Assembly: GCA_910584405.1 (NCBI GenBank)
Contig: CAJUAL010000001.1
Location: 310,001-374,000 of the forward strand
Direction: 5' to 3'
Source of the DNA: an uncultured Vampirovibrio sp.
Lineage (GTDB): Bacteria; Cyanobacteriota; Vampirovibrionia; Gastranaerophilales; Gastranaerophilaceae
DNA length: 64,000 nt
Made by a program: the position numbers and the translations under genes. Below the pieces are notes generated by a model. That model searched no databases. It was not told the DNA's origin and saw only the letters and a program-made list of their open reading frames with translations. Positions within the stretch are counted from its first letter, which is position 1, and each line of letters opens with the position of its first letter. Shown in pieces: positions 40,924-50,177 of the stretch.

Positions 40924-41685
40924 TTAATGTTTGCAGGTTTTAGGTCCATTCCACGATAATTTATCTGCGCATTTCAAGTAATCCATATTCTCATTTTTTA
41001 AAACCCAGGCTGTGCATCCGCCTCCACGGCTTTTTCGGTCACAGGCATTGTCTTTTCCATAAGCTTGATCTTTTAAATTAAATGGAGCTGTAATATCACC
41101 TGGTAATCCTGTAGGAACAATACTATTAGTCATTATATAAAACTCGAAATTATCAATCCCTCTGGTATTAGGTTTTGACCTGCCGTTAATGTCTATATAA
41201 AGATAACCGCATACTTTATTCTTAGTTTCTGTACAATCATTAGAGTAATTTGTAAAATAAATCTCAGTGCCGTCAAGTAAAATCATTGATGGGTGCATAT
41301 TAACGAAAAAATCTGTATTTCCGTTTAAATATTTATTATGATATCCTGGCATTTGGCAAAATCTATTACTTTGTATGCATAAGTTTGCGGTTTTCATATA
41401 TTGAGATAATATCTTCATTCCTTGTTCATTGAAATCGTATTTATAGTATAAAAATCTTTCATCTTCCGAGGATAAATTGTACCATGTAGATATATCACCA
41501 TAATCTTCTTTTGCTAATTTATATGCTTGAAGAACTATTGCATACGCTTTTTTTAGTCTTGTTGCAGTTGATTTTGCCTGATAATTATGAATTAAATTCG
41601 GAATTGTAAGCGCTGCAACTACTCCAATTATTCCGAGGGTAATCAATGTTTCTGCTAAAGTGAATGCAAAATACTTCAACTTCAT
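40924..41685 (-). CDS. type IV pilin-like/pseudopilin protein, NMDY subfamily
   Basis: The 253-residue protein starts MKLKYFA|FTLAETLITLGI, with Ala instead of Gly before the cleavage site and Thr in place of Val after Glu+5. Later features are YLYIDINGRSKPNTRGIDNF and the C-terminal NENMDYLKCADKLSWNG with two Cys, shared with the genes at 21758 and 49293. An AGGAG site precedes the ATG. A promoter TTGACT-N18-TAGTAT is visible upstream on the minus strand. It is divergent from the XRE gene at 41776, 90 bases away. Confidence 0.85.
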   Translation of the reverse strand: MKLKYFAFTLAETLITLGIIGVVAALTIPNLIHNYQAKSTATRLKKAYAIVLQAYKLAKEDYGDISTWYNLSSEDERFLYYKYDFNEQGMKILSQYMKTANLCIQSNRFCQMPGYHNKYLNGNTDFFVNMHPSMILLDGTEIYFTNYSNDCTETKNKVCGYLYIDINGRSKPNTRGIDNFEFYIMTNSIVPTGLPGDITAPFNLKDQAYGKDNACDRKSRGGGCTAWVLKNENMDYLKCADKLSWNGPKTCKH

Positions 41686-41726
41686 GATATATGCTCCTCT
41701 TTTTATGAAATATACTTCTTAAAAAG

Positions 41727-41757
41727 GATACTATCATGGATAACATTGTAAAGTCAA
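41727..41757 (-). promoter_or_regulatory. Promoter of pilin-like gene
   Basis: On the minus strand TTGACT is followed after 18 bases by TAGTAT. It lies inside the 90-base divergent region shared with the XRE gene, whose own -10 (TAGAAT, 41764-41769) abuts it, so one bound protein could affect both. Confidence 0.5.
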
Positions 41758-41775
41758 CTTGATTAGAATTAAACA

Positions 41776-41994
41776 ATGGATGATAAGGTTATTTTACAAA
41801 CAGTAGCGGATAATATCAGGATTGAACGTTTGCGCAAACGAATTTCTCAAGAAAAACTTGCAGAAAAAGTCGGAATTTCAACAAAATATCTTAATATGAT
41901 TGAAAATTGCAAAGCAAATCCGTCAATCAATATTGTTATTAAAATCTGTATTATTCTTGATTTAAGTCTTGATGTTATTTATAAAGTTAAATAG
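41776..41994 (+). CDS. XRE-family regulator next to pilin gene
   Basis: The 72-residue protein is essentially one XRE/Cro HTH domain: TVADNIRIERLRKRISQEKL, VGISTKYLNMIENCKANPSI and a C-terminal helix. There is no ribosome binding site; TAGAAT ends 6 bases before the ATG, suggesting a leaderless transcript. It is divergent from the pilin-like gene at 40924 and ends two bases before the convergent glgA stop. Confidence 0.88.
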   Translation: MDDKVILQTVADNIRIERLRKRISQEKLAEKVGISTKYLNMIENCKANPSINIVIKICIILDLSLDVIYKVK

Positions 41995-41996
41995 TT

Positions 41997-43445
41997 TTAT
42001 TGCTTACCTGTAATTTCGCGGTACATATTCAGATATTGTTCCGAGCTGCGTTTCCAAGAAAAATCGGCTTCCATTGCAGATTTTCTCATAGCGTTAAATA
42101 CGTATTTATCTGTGTAAACATATAGAGCACATTTTATAGCGTTAAGCATATCCCAGCCGTTGTATGCCCAGAACTTGAATCCGTTTGAGTTATCTAAAGG
42201 ATAACCAGTTACGGTGTCTTCTAATCCGCCTGTAGCTCTGACAATCGGTAATGAACCGTAGCGCATTGCAATAAGCTGGCTGAGGCCGCAAGGTTCAAAT
42301 TTTGACGGCATTAAGAAAAAGTCTGAGCCTGCATATATAAGGTTTGCAAGCTTAGGGTCATATCCGACAAAAGTTCTGATATTTGGTGTGTTATTAGATA
42401 GCCATATGAATAAGTTTTCGTAATCACTGTCCCCGCTTCCCATAAACACAAAATCAGCATTAAGATTTTGCAATTCATATTGCATATCTCGGATTAAGTC
42501 TATTCCTTTTTGACTTACAAGTCTTGATACAAAACCGATTAGAGGTCTTTCAGGGTTATATTTCAGCCCGAAGTATTTACATAATGCTTTTTTATTTTCT
42601 TCTTTATATTGAACGGTTTTTACGTCGTAATTTTTTGCAATTGCTTTGTCTTTTTTAGGGTCAAATACGGTGTAATCAATACCGTTGAGGATTCCGCGAA
42701 GCTTATATTGAACCCCTCTTAATGTATAATCAAGATTTTCTCCGTATTCAGAACCTAAGATTTCTCTTGAATAATTCGGAGAAACTGCTACTACTCTGTC
42801 TGAATATTGGATTGCACCTTTCATCCAGTTAACTCGGTTGTAGTGTTCACAGCCCCATTGATTGTAGACTATATCTTTTCTCATGTTTGCAAAGTCTATA
42901 ACGTTATCAAACCAGATTCCCTGATATGCAAGGTTGTGGATTTCAAATACGCATTTTGTATCTTTGTAAAAATCATCAAATTTGTAGTTTGAATGAAGAT
43001 ACATCGGCATCATTGCAGTGTGCCAATCGTTTGCGTGAATAACATCAGGTCTGAAGTTTAAAGCCTTTGCGTATTCCATAACCGCAAGTGAAAACGAGAT
43101 ATATCTTTCGTGTTCATAATTTGGGTCTAAGTATTTCGGATAAACTTCTTTAAAGCAAGAAAAATACCAGTCATTTTTTACAAAAAATACATTAATATTT
43201 GTTCCCGGAAGTTTTGTAATATAGAGGTTAAATTTTTGCGGGGAAGAGCCGAAAGTTAACCACATTTCAGAGTTTTCAAGCTCTTTTATTCCGTATTTTT
43301 CTTTATCAATGCATCCGTGAAGCGGTGTAAAAATCGCAATTTCAGCATCTTTCTCAAGGTGTTTTGGCAAGCTTCCTATAACATCAGCTAACCCTCCTGC
43401 TTTTGAAAAAGGTGCAACTTCTGCAGACGCAAATAATATTTTCAT
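41997..43445 (-). CDS. glgA: glycogen synthase (ADP-glucose type)
   Basis: The 482-residue GT5 enzyme extends alpha-1,4-glucan from ADP-glucose. It starts MKILFASAEVAPFSKAGGLA (the KxGGL ADP-glucose motif), continues with DVIHANDWHTAMMPMYLH, VSRLVSQKGIDLI and the C-terminal EPCGLSQLIAMRYGSLPIVR with the catalytic Glu. Length matches bacterial GlgA. No other glg gene is in the window. It is monocistronic, ending against the XRE gene. Confidence 0.95.
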   Translation of the reverse strand: MKILFASAEVAPFSKAGGLADVIGSLPKHLEKDAEIAIFTPLHGCIDKEKYGIKELENSEMWLTFGSSPQKFNLYITKLPGTNINVFFVKNDWYFSCFKEVYPKYLDPNYEHERYISFSLAVMEYAKALNFRPDVIHANDWHTAMMPMYLHSNYKFDDFYKDTKCVFEIHNLAYQGIWFDNVIDFANMRKDIVYNQWGCEHYNRVNWMKGAIQYSDRVVAVSPNYSREILGSEYGENLDYTLRGVQYKLRGILNGIDYTVFDPKKDKAIAKNYDVKTVQYKEENKKALCKYFGLKYNPERPLIGFVSRLVSQKGIDLIRDMQYELQNLNADFVFMGSGDSDYENLFIWLSNNTPNIRTFVGYDPKLANLIYAGSDFFLMPSKFEPCGLSQLIAMRYGSLPIVRATGGLEDTVTGYPLDNSNGFKFWAYNGWDMLNAIKCALYVYTDKYVFNAMRKSAMEADFSWKRSSEQYLNMYREITGKQ

Positions 43446-43517
43446 TTTTCCTCTCTTTCTGAAACAAATATTTATAAAACGGATAGATAAATTTATACTT
43501 GAATTTTCTTACATACA

Positions 43518-46500
43518 TTATGTATTGTCAATATTCAGTGAAAAATTTATTCCGTATTTTTGTATAATATAAGAGGCTTGATTCAGGCAAATTTGCGCCT
43601 GGTCAGGAGAATTTAAGTTCATCAAAACTTTGTACATATTAACTTTATGTAACATTGTAAGATATTCGCTTATTCCTCCTGTTTTTTCCATTTGGATTGT
43701 AGAATTGTTTAACGCGCCGTAAGCAATATCAAATTTACCTTCCGCAATGTTTAGAATACTCATAATATACCAGCCAGTGTGGACAATCGCGTTCATACCT
43801 TTTTCTTTTGAAGATTTAATTATTTTATAAATCATAGATGAAGCTTTTCTGTAGGTTCCGCGTTTGATGTAGGCGTATCCTATCAGAAGGTCGGTAAGTG
43901 TTTCAAGCTGGGTTGACATTGATTCGTTTGCGATAAGTTTTGCTTTATAGATTTCCTGTGCAAATTTTTCGGGGTCATTTTTAAATGTTTTAAAAGCGTT
44001 AATTATGTAATACAAAATTGCACAAATGTTTTCATTTGTTGTTGCATGTGTTTGGTCAAGTGTAACAGGCTGACCTTTAAAAAGGTTTTGAAGCTGTATA
44101 AATATTGAATATGACGGAGGAAGAAAATCAAGCAGTTTGTTTGCAATATCAAGAAACTCATTTACATCTTCGTTCATCGTAACAACATCAACTATTGCAA
44201 CGTAGGCTATACATTCGGTTATAAGATATTTAAATTCTTCTTTTGAAACAATTGAATACTGTATGTTGTTAAGTTTTTGCGTATCAATAACGTTTAAGAT
44301 ATTATACCCGATATCAAGACAATCGTTGTAAGCGCCGATATTAAACAGGATTTTTACATAGATAACTGACATAAGTAAAAATGACAGGTTAAAATCAGGT
44401 GAAGCCGGGTCAAGAGAAGATTTATCCATTGTAGAGAGAATATTATGAGTCAAATTCAGTGCGTAAATATATTCACCATGTGTTATTGAACCTTGAATCA
44501 TTCTTGTACAAAGTGATATGTAGCTGTTGTAATTGTGTGAAACTTGCAGGCTTTGAAGTGTTTTTTCTGCAAGATTTTTTGTTTTTTCGGGATTGTATTC
44601 TACCAGATTATTTGAAATGTTTTCAAATAAAGATGTTTTATATGTTTCAAGTTCTTCAGTCGACCAGTTTGATGAGTATTTTTCAAGTGAGTCAAGAATT
44701 TTTGAAGAGCAGTTCAGATATGTTGAAACATCGCCCATAGAAAGACTTATATTAGCAAGTCTTTCCCATTCAAATATAACTTTTTCACCATCGTTTGAAA
44801 GCTCGTAAAAATATGCTTTAACAGGGCTTGGAATTTCTTCTGTGAAGATGTTTGCAAATAGGTTTTGACCAAGTTCGACAATCTTTTCGTCTTTTCTTAT
44901 TTCAAGCAGACATTTTTTCAAAATGTTGTAGTTTGAAAAATAAATACAGTCGTTGTATGAGTAAATATAACCCATATCAGCAAGGTTTTCGGCTATTTCC
45001 TGCCATTTTGGAATATTTAGTGCAAGGATTGTTTTTTCATCAACCCTTGTTCCGAGCATTACAAGGATTGTAAGAAAATCAACCGCTTCTTTGTTGTTTT
45101 TTAGAATATTAATTCTTCGTTGAATAAGTTTTTCTAATCCTGACGGAACAATAATGGTTTTCGGGTTTGTCATCACGACAGAATCGTTTGAATATTGATA
45201 AACCCCTGATTCTAAAAGATATTGAATTGCAATATCTAAAAATAACGTACTTCCGCAGGCATATTTCATTATTCTTTGGAAATAGAAGTCTGTCAGAATG
45301 TTTTGATAAAAGTTTATGTCAGAATTTATCATAACCTCATCAGGCGTAGCTGTTAGCGTTATTTCTGTGTAATAAGGTCTTGATAGAAGGAAATGTGCGT
45401 TTTTGTGCAGAGAAAATGTCTTATCATATGATATCAGATAGCTGATGTTAAGCTCTTCAAGGTGTTCAAATAATTGTTCAAGTGCGAACATTGAACTCGG
45501 GTCAATTTTGTCAAAATTTTCTATATAGATAAGAGTGTTTGGAATAACTTGAAGTATAGCAAGGAATATTTCAAAATAAGCATCTCTGGTTGAGTCAATA
45601 TCTTGCATCGGACGCTGATTTAATTTGATTAAATCCTTAACAAATTGTTCTCCGCCGATTTTTGTAAATATAGAAAAATCGTTTGTATCAATAAGTTTTT
45701 CTGAAATTGTGTAATTAAATACGGAAGAAATCAGGTTTCTGAAAAATGAATACGGAGTGTATTTCATCTCATCATCACAGGTTATCGGAATAATGTTTTC
45801 ATAAATTCCTATTTCTTCAACGGCAGATAAAAGTTTCAGGGTGTAAGGCTGATAGATATCCTGAGCTTTCAGGGCAAGGATTCCCATAGGGTTTTGTTGC
45901 AAGACCTGTACTACATAATCCAAAACGTTGATACTTTCGGTTTTCATAAAAGCACAATTGATTTGGTCAAAGTTTATCATATCAATATCGTAAATATCGT
46001 CATCGTCAAGCTTGTTTTCTTCCTGAAGTGTTTCTTTGGTAAGTTTATCCTGATCAATAAGTGCACTTTGAACGAATGTCGGAATTTCTGATTCATCTTC
46101 ATATTTTACGGTATCATTCATCAGGTTATCGGGGTTTACAAATTCTTTCAAATCAAGTTCATAAAACCTTATCATTTCACCTTCAACTAAAGCTGAGTCA
46201 AGTGATTCCATTTTGTACTGTTCGTGATAGTATTCGTAAAAACTTTCGTCAGTGATTACCTGAAACGCATCAAGGGCTTTTTTAGATTTATCCGAATTTT
46301 GGTGAATCATATTAGCCTGAAATTTCGTATCAATATTGTAAGGGTTTTTGTCTGCGTCGCGCTGCATAATCGTAAAATTACATTTCAATGCAACTTGTTT
46401 CTTTTCCAAAAGCTTTACGTTCATTTTGGTAAGGATATTTACCAGCTCAATTGTGGTCTGGATTGCGGAGTTTGCAGAAGCTGACATTGTATAATCTTTG

Positions 46501-46931
46501 TTGAATCTGATTATATAAGTTTCTTTATTAACAATCTGACGTCTTACATTTAGTGATGTTACATAGTTATTAATGAGATTATCGAGGTTTGCTTTAAATT
46601 TTTGGTAAAGCTGATTTGATCCCAGTTTTGATTTAACAACATCGCTATTGGGGAAATCTATTCTTAAAACCGCGAAAGTTTCTGCGTTTGATTCATTAAG
46701 CACGGCACTGATTTCTGTTGAAAATCCGCATTTTACACATTGTTTGTTTTTTGCAAGATTGATTTTTCCGCATTTTGCACATTTTGTCACAAGAATTTTC
46801 CCGCATTTCCTGCAGGTGTTTTTAGTGTTAACCGTTTTGCATTCGGGACAAATTATTTTAAGTACCTTTTTGCAATTCGGACACACCATTGCGCTTTTAT
46901 CTATTTCTGCTCCGCACTTTGGACATTCCAT
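43518..46931 (-). CDS. large zinc-ribbon, cyclase-like, STAND-type ATPase/TPR protein, degenerate
   Basis: The 1137-residue protein has several zinc-ribbon CxxC units in the first 75 residues (CPKCGAEI, CPNCKKVL, CPECKTVN, CRKCGK, CAKCGK, CVKCGFS). Then comes a region resembling a class III nucleotide cyclase fold (FAVLRIDFPNSDVV, about 88-260) without clear metal Asp residues. A NTPase-like domain follows (about 340-600) in which the P-loop position reads NPMGILALKAQDIYQPYTLK, lacking GKS/T, while the Walker B equivalent is LIYIENFDKIDPSSMFALEQ. TPR-like helices make up about 700-1137. The order matches adenylate cyclase-ATPase-TPR regulators, with catalytic motifs lost. No neighbour is cotranscribed. 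Confidence 0.62.
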   Translation of the reverse strand: MECPKCGAEIDKSAMVCPNCKKVLKIICPECKTVNTKNTCRKCGKILVTKCAKCGKINLAKNKQCVKCGFSTEISAVLNESNAETFAVLRIDFPNSDVVKSKLGSNQLYQKFKANLDNLINNYVTSLNVRRQIVNKETYIIRFNKDYTMSASANSAIQTTIELVNILTKMNVKLLEKKQVALKCNFTIMQRDADKNPYNIDTKFQANMIHQNSDKSKKALDAFQVITDESFYEYYHEQYKMESLDSALVEGEMIRFYELDLKEFVNPDNLMNDTVKYEDESEIPTFVQSALIDQDKLTKETLQEENKLDDDDIYDIDMINFDQINCAFMKTESINVLDYVVQVLQQNPMGILALKAQDIYQPYTLKLLSAVEEIGIYENIIPITCDDEMKYTPYSFFRNLISSVFNYTISEKLIDTNDFSIFTKIGGEQFVKDLIKLNQRPMQDIDSTRDAYFEIFLAILQVIPNTLIYIENFDKIDPSSMFALEQLFEHLEELNISYLISYDKTFSLHKNAHFLLSRPYYTEITLTATPDEVMINSDINFYQNILTDFYFQRIMKYACGSTLFLDIAIQYLLESGVYQYSNDSVVMTNPKTIIVPSGLEKLIQRRINILKNNKEAVDFLTILVMLGTRVDEKTILALNIPKWQEIAENLADMGYIYSYNDCIYFSNYNILKKCLLEIRKDEKIVELGQNLFANIFTEEIPSPVKAYFYELSNDGEKVIFEWERLANISLSMGDVSTYLNCSSKILDSLEKYSSNWSTEELETYKTSLFENISNNLVEYNPEKTKNLAEKTLQSLQVSHNYNSYISLCTRMIQGSITHGEYIYALNLTHNILSTMDKSSLDPASPDFNLSFLLMSVIYVKILFNIGAYNDCLDIGYNILNVIDTQKLNNIQYSIVSKEEFKYLITECIAYVAIVDVVTMNEDVNEFLDIANKLLDFLPPSYSIFIQLQNLFKGQPVTLDQTHATTNENICAILYYIINAFKTFKNDPEKFAQEIYKAKLIANESMSTQLETLTDLLIGYAYIKRGTYRKASSMIYKIIKSSKEKGMNAIVHTGWYIMSILNIAEGKFDIAYGALNNSTIQMEKTGGISEYLTMLHKVNMYKVLMNLNSPDQAQICLNQASYIIQKYGINFSLNIDNT

Positions 46932-47014
46932 ACCCGAATTATATCATAATACGTGTTTTTTAAACTAATGCAAAAAGTGTATTTTAGACGGATGGAAGGA
47001 GATAATCTTTAATT

Positions 47015-48082
47015 TTAAAACAGGCTTTGCTGCGTTGAGTCTTGGGTTTTATAACCAAGATGTCTGTAAGTTGCAGGTGAAACTTTTCTTCCGCGCGGAG
47101 TTCGCTGTAATAATCCTGCTTGTAACAGGAACGGTTCGCAAACATCTTCAATTGTTCGAACATCTTCTCCGATTGCGGCTGCTATTGTTTCGACGCCAAC
47201 AGGCCCCCCGTCGTATTTTTCTATGATAAGTTTTAAAAGATTTCTGTCTGTTGTATCAAGCCCGAATTCATCAATTTTTAAAATATCCAAAGACTCGTTT
47301 GCAATATCTTGCGTAATTTTTCCGTTGTATTTTACAAGAGCATAATCACTGACTCGTTTTATAAGTCTGTTAGCAATACGCGGAGTTCCGCGTGAACGTC
47401 TTGCAATTGCAAGTGCGCCTTTTTCATCTATTTCTATATCTAAAATTCCAGCTGTGCGTTTTATAACTTGTGATAATTCTTTATCCGTATAAAATTCAAG
47501 TCTGTGTATAATTCCGAACCTGTCGCGCAATGGTCCTGAAAGTTCTCCGGCTTTTGTCGTTGCACCAATCAGCGTGAATTTTGGCAAAGGAACCCTTAAT
47601 GTTTTAACCGTTTGGCTTTTTCCTGTTGTCATATCAAGGTAAAAATCTTCCATTGCAGGATAAAGAATTTCTTCCGCAACTTTGTTAAGTCTGTGAATTT
47701 CGTCAATAAACAGGATTTCTCCGCCCTGCAGCGACATTAAAATGCCGATAATATCGCGCGGACGTTCTAATGCGGGAGCAGATGTGATTTTTATTTCAAC
47801 ACCCATTTCCTGAGCGATTACTCCTGCTAATGTTGTTTTTCCTAACCCTGGAGGACCGTAAAATAAAAGGTGATCAAGCGGAAGTTCACGTTTTTTAGCT
47901 GCTTGAATAGTGATTTTTAGAGTATCTTTCAGTGCTGATTGACCGATATATGTGTCAAAGGATTTTGGACGGATACAGTTTTCAAAGTTTTTGTCTAACT
48001 CAATTGCTTCAGGTTTTACGACAGGATTTTTTTTCTCTGCCGGTTTAACTTGAAAATCGTTATCATCCGAAATAATACTCAT
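47015..48082 (-). CDS. ruvB: Holliday junction branch-migration helicase RuvB
   Basis: The 355-residue AAA+ motor drives branch migration with RuvA. It has IRPKSFDTYIGQSALKDTLK, Walker A FYGPPGLGKTTLA, Walker B ILFIDEIHRLN, sensor I (TLIGATTKAGELSGPLRDRF, with the Arg finger region) and the C-terminal winged helix (GPVGVETIAAAIGEDVRTIE, QRTPRGRKVSPATYRHLGY). A GGGAGG ribosome binding site precedes it. ruvA is not in the window. Confidence 0.97.
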   Translation of the reverse strand: MSIISDDNDFQVKPAEKKNPVVKPEAIELDKNFENCIRPKSFDTYIGQSALKDTLKITIQAAKKRELPLDHLLFYGPPGLGKTTLAGVIAQEMGVEIKITSAPALERPRDIIGILMSLQGGEILFIDEIHRLNKVAEEILYPAMEDFYLDMTTGKSQTVKTLRVPLPKFTLIGATTKAGELSGPLRDRFGIIHRLEFYTDKELSQVIKRTAGILDIEIDEKGALAIARRSRGTPRIANRLIKRVSDYALVKYNGKITQDIANESLDILKIDEFGLDTTDRNLLKLIIEKYDGGPVGVETIAAAIGEDVRTIEDVCEPFLLQAGLLQRTPRGRKVSPATYRHLGYKTQDSTQQSLF

Positions 48083-48135
48083 TTAGCCTCCCAATGATGA
48101 AATAATAGCATAAAACTCATACATGAGCAAACGGG

Positions 48136-48750
48136 TTATTTTTTTATGATGATAATGTCGCCGTGTTTAACTTTTTGCGATAAATCTTTAATTACTTCAT
48201 TATCCATTCTTATGCAGCCGCCAGAAACATGTTTGCCGATACTGCTTGCATCACGGTTTCCGTGGATAAATTCTCCATTATCTGTGATTTCACCTGTTAC
48301 AGGGTCTATAAGTTTGATATAAATAATTTTGGGGCCGTAATCATTTGGGCTTTTATATCTTTTTGTTGATTTTGGTGCGCTTTTATACGGATAAGTTTCT
48401 GTGTGAGAAACAATTCTAACACCCGGAGTTGTCGGGGTTTTCTTTTTACCGGAAGCTACTTTGTATGCTGCTTGCGGGTTACCTTCTCTGTCGTATTCGT
48501 ATAAAACGTTATCTGTAATATCAACTACAAAAAGCGCGGTTTTATTTTCTCCAAGAACTCTGACAGTTGGATCTGGGGCGTTTATTAACACTTTATCCGA
48601 ACTGGTACCTTGGGCAGTTATTGTTGTTCTTTCAAAACTGTCATTATTTTGGTTTTGCGGCTTTGCAACTGACGGGGCGAATAATAATGTTCCTGCTGTT
48701 AATGTTGCCAAACCGAAATTTCTTATACTTTTAATTGCGGGGATTTTCAT
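48136..48750 (-). CDS. L,D-transpeptidase (YkuD domain)
   Basis: The 204-residue protein has an N-terminal hydrophobic signal (about 10-28; FGLATLTAGTLLFAPSVAKP) and a YkuD catalytic domain (about 70-204) with HGNRDASSIGKHVSGGCIRM, the HxxxS...SGGCIRM active site with its Cys. Such enzymes make 3-3 peptidoglycan crosslinks or attach proteins to the wall in the periplasm. TTTAAT ends 8 bases before the ATG, and no strong ribosome binding site is present. Confidence 0.9.
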   Translation of the reverse strand: MKIPAIKSIRNFGLATLTAGTLLFAPSVAKPQNQNNDSFERTTITAQGTSSDKVLINAPDPTVRVLGENKTALFVVDITDNVLYEYDREGNPQAAYKVASGKKKTPTTPGVRIVSHTETYPYKSAPKSTKRYKSPNDYGPKIIYIKLIDPVTGEITDNGEFIHGNRDASSIGKHVSGGCIRMDNEVIKDLSQKVKHGDIIIIKK

Positions 48751-48785
48751 ATGTTCTTATTAAATCATGAAAAAAATATTTTTTG

Positions 48786-49130
48786 CTAGTTATTAATAAT
48801 TTCAAGACCTTTTTGAGCCTGACGCAGAAGCCCGTAATAATATTCCAGTTCCTGTTCTGATTTTGCTTCATTCAGGATTTGTAGGGATTTTAAATAGAAA
48901 GGACTGTCGTTGGTTTGTAACGCTCCTAAATCCAGTCCTACATCTTCGATTTTCAGGTTAAGAGCATTTAAAATTTTGTTTAGTGTTTTGTAGGTTGGAA
49001 AGTATACGCCTGTTTCAATCTTGGAAATATGTTTTTCGTTTATTCCTGCAAGTTCGGCTAATGCTTCTTGGGTAAGATTTTTAGATTTCCTTACCTGTTT
49101 AAGTTTTTGACCAAAACTGTTTTTTGCCAT
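48786..49130 (-). CDS. XRE-family regulator next to pilin gene
   Basis: The 114-residue protein has an XRE/Cro HTH (residues 5-65; FGQKLKQVRKSKNLTQEALA, INEKHISKIETGVYFPTYKT) and a helical C-terminal extension (EQELEYYYGLLRQAQKGLE). Its layout matches the XRE protein at 31084. It is preceded by an AGGAT(G) ribosome binding site and is divergent from the pilin-like gene at 49293. Confidence 0.87.
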   Translation of the reverse strand: MAKNSFGQKLKQVRKSKNLTQEALAELAGINEKHISKIETGVYFPTYKTLNKILNALNLKIEDVGLDLGALQTNDSPFYLKSLQILNEAKSEQELEYYYGLLRQAQKGLEIINN

Positions 49131-49231
49131 TACATCCTCCGTTTTTATAATATTAAGAATTTTGTGAAGAAAAATATACAGCGGGTGATGTTAATTTTTG
49201 TATTAATTTTCGTAGATTAAAGGATAGTTTT

Positions 49232-49273
49232 ATGCGTTTAAATGATATTATTAGGTTGTGCTATATTACATAA
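49232..49273 (+). CDS. possible 13-residue leader peptide before pilin gene
   Basis: ATG at 49232 follows TAAAGGATAGTTTT and reads MRLNDIIRLCYIT before TAA at 49271-49273, 19 bases before the pilin ATG. It could be a translated leader or simply chance; the TATATT hexamer overlapping its end could instead be the pilin -10, in which case it is not transcribed with the gene. Confidence 0.2.
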   Translation: MRLNDIIRLCYIT

Positions 49274-49292
49274 TCTGATAAGAGAGGATATG

Positions 49293-50120
49293 ATGAAACA
49301 AAATGGTTTTACGTTGGCAGAAGGTGCTACGCACGTAGCTCTGCAATCGGTATTTTCTAAAGCAGGCTTCACTTTAGCTGAGGTTTTAATTACTCTCGGC
49401 ATAATTGGTGTTGTTGCCGCGATGACTATTCCGAATTTGATTCAAAATTATCAGGAAAAGATGTTTGTTAATAAGTTAAATCAGAGTTACAGCCAGTTAT
49501 TACAAGCGTTTCGTTTAATGGTAGATGAATATGGAACAATTGACACTTGGACTGATGATACTGATGAACGTAAAGCTTTGGTATATGAGCGTTTGCCGCA
49601 GTTTATAAAAATTTCTTCTTGTGACAGGTGGAAATGTTTAGGAAAGTCTTATACACTGGAAGGTGATGTGAAATCATCTCGCAATCTTGCTTACGAGTCA
49701 GATCCATACTCTATGCAAAATGGCTCGGTATTGGTTTTCCCAACCCGATATGCGGCTATGTCAGGTGAATGTACTCAGAATATGGCAATGGATCAAAGTT
49801 TTAATACAGATCACTCAGGACAAGTATTCTGGGGTACATATATGCAAGGCTGCGGGAAATTTTATGTTGATTTAAACGGTTCATCAGGACCAAATATTTT
49901 TAATTTTGATACATTTTTATTTAAAATAGTTAAAGATGGAATCGTGCCGGCAGGAGGTTCAAAAGAAAATATTTGGACAGACACATTTTCTCAGTGTCTG
50001 GGAACAGAATCAAAAGGGCATTTTCCGGGATATTGCACTGCGTGGGTTATTGAAAATAAAAACATGGATTATCGGCATTGTAAAAACTTAAGCTGGACAG
50101 GCAGTCGAAGCTGTAGATAA
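49293..50120 (+). CDS. type IV pilin-like/pseudopilin protein with duplicated signal, NMDY subfamily
   Basis: The 275-residue protein starts MKQNG|FTLAEG but then repeats the signal: after GATHVALQSVFSKA comes G|FTLAEVLITLGI and the hydrophobic helix. The inserted DNA contains the palindrome GCTACG-CA-CGTAGC. Either site could be cut by prepilin peptidase, but only the second is followed by the helix. The globular part has GKFYVDLNGSSGPNIFNFDT and ends NKNMDYRHCKNLSWTGSRSC, as in the genes at 21758 and 40924. I chose the second ATG of ATGATG, five bases after AGAGAGG. It is divergent from the XRE gene at 48786. Confidence 0.84.
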   Translation: MKQNGFTLAEGATHVALQSVFSKAGFTLAEVLITLGIIGVVAAMTIPNLIQNYQEKMFVNKLNQSYSQLLQAFRLMVDEYGTIDTWTDDTDERKALVYERLPQFIKISSCDRWKCLGKSYTLEGDVKSSRNLAYESDPYSMQNGSVLVFPTRYAAMSGECTQNMAMDQSFNTDHSGQVFWGTYMQGCGKFYVDLNGSSGPNIFNFDTFLFKIVKDGIVPAGGSKENIWTDTFSQCLGTESKGHFPGYCTAWVIENKNMDYRHCKNLSWTGSRSCR

Positions 50121-50177
50121 GGTTGTTAAAATTTTATAATCATTTGCGCTGATTAAATCTTGGTGTAAAATCGTATT

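Noticed and set aside
44459..46968. Several plus-strand frames opposite the 1137-residue gene
   Set aside because: All are hydrophobic/Cys-Phe-rich shadows without ribosome binding sites, antisense to one continuous large gene.
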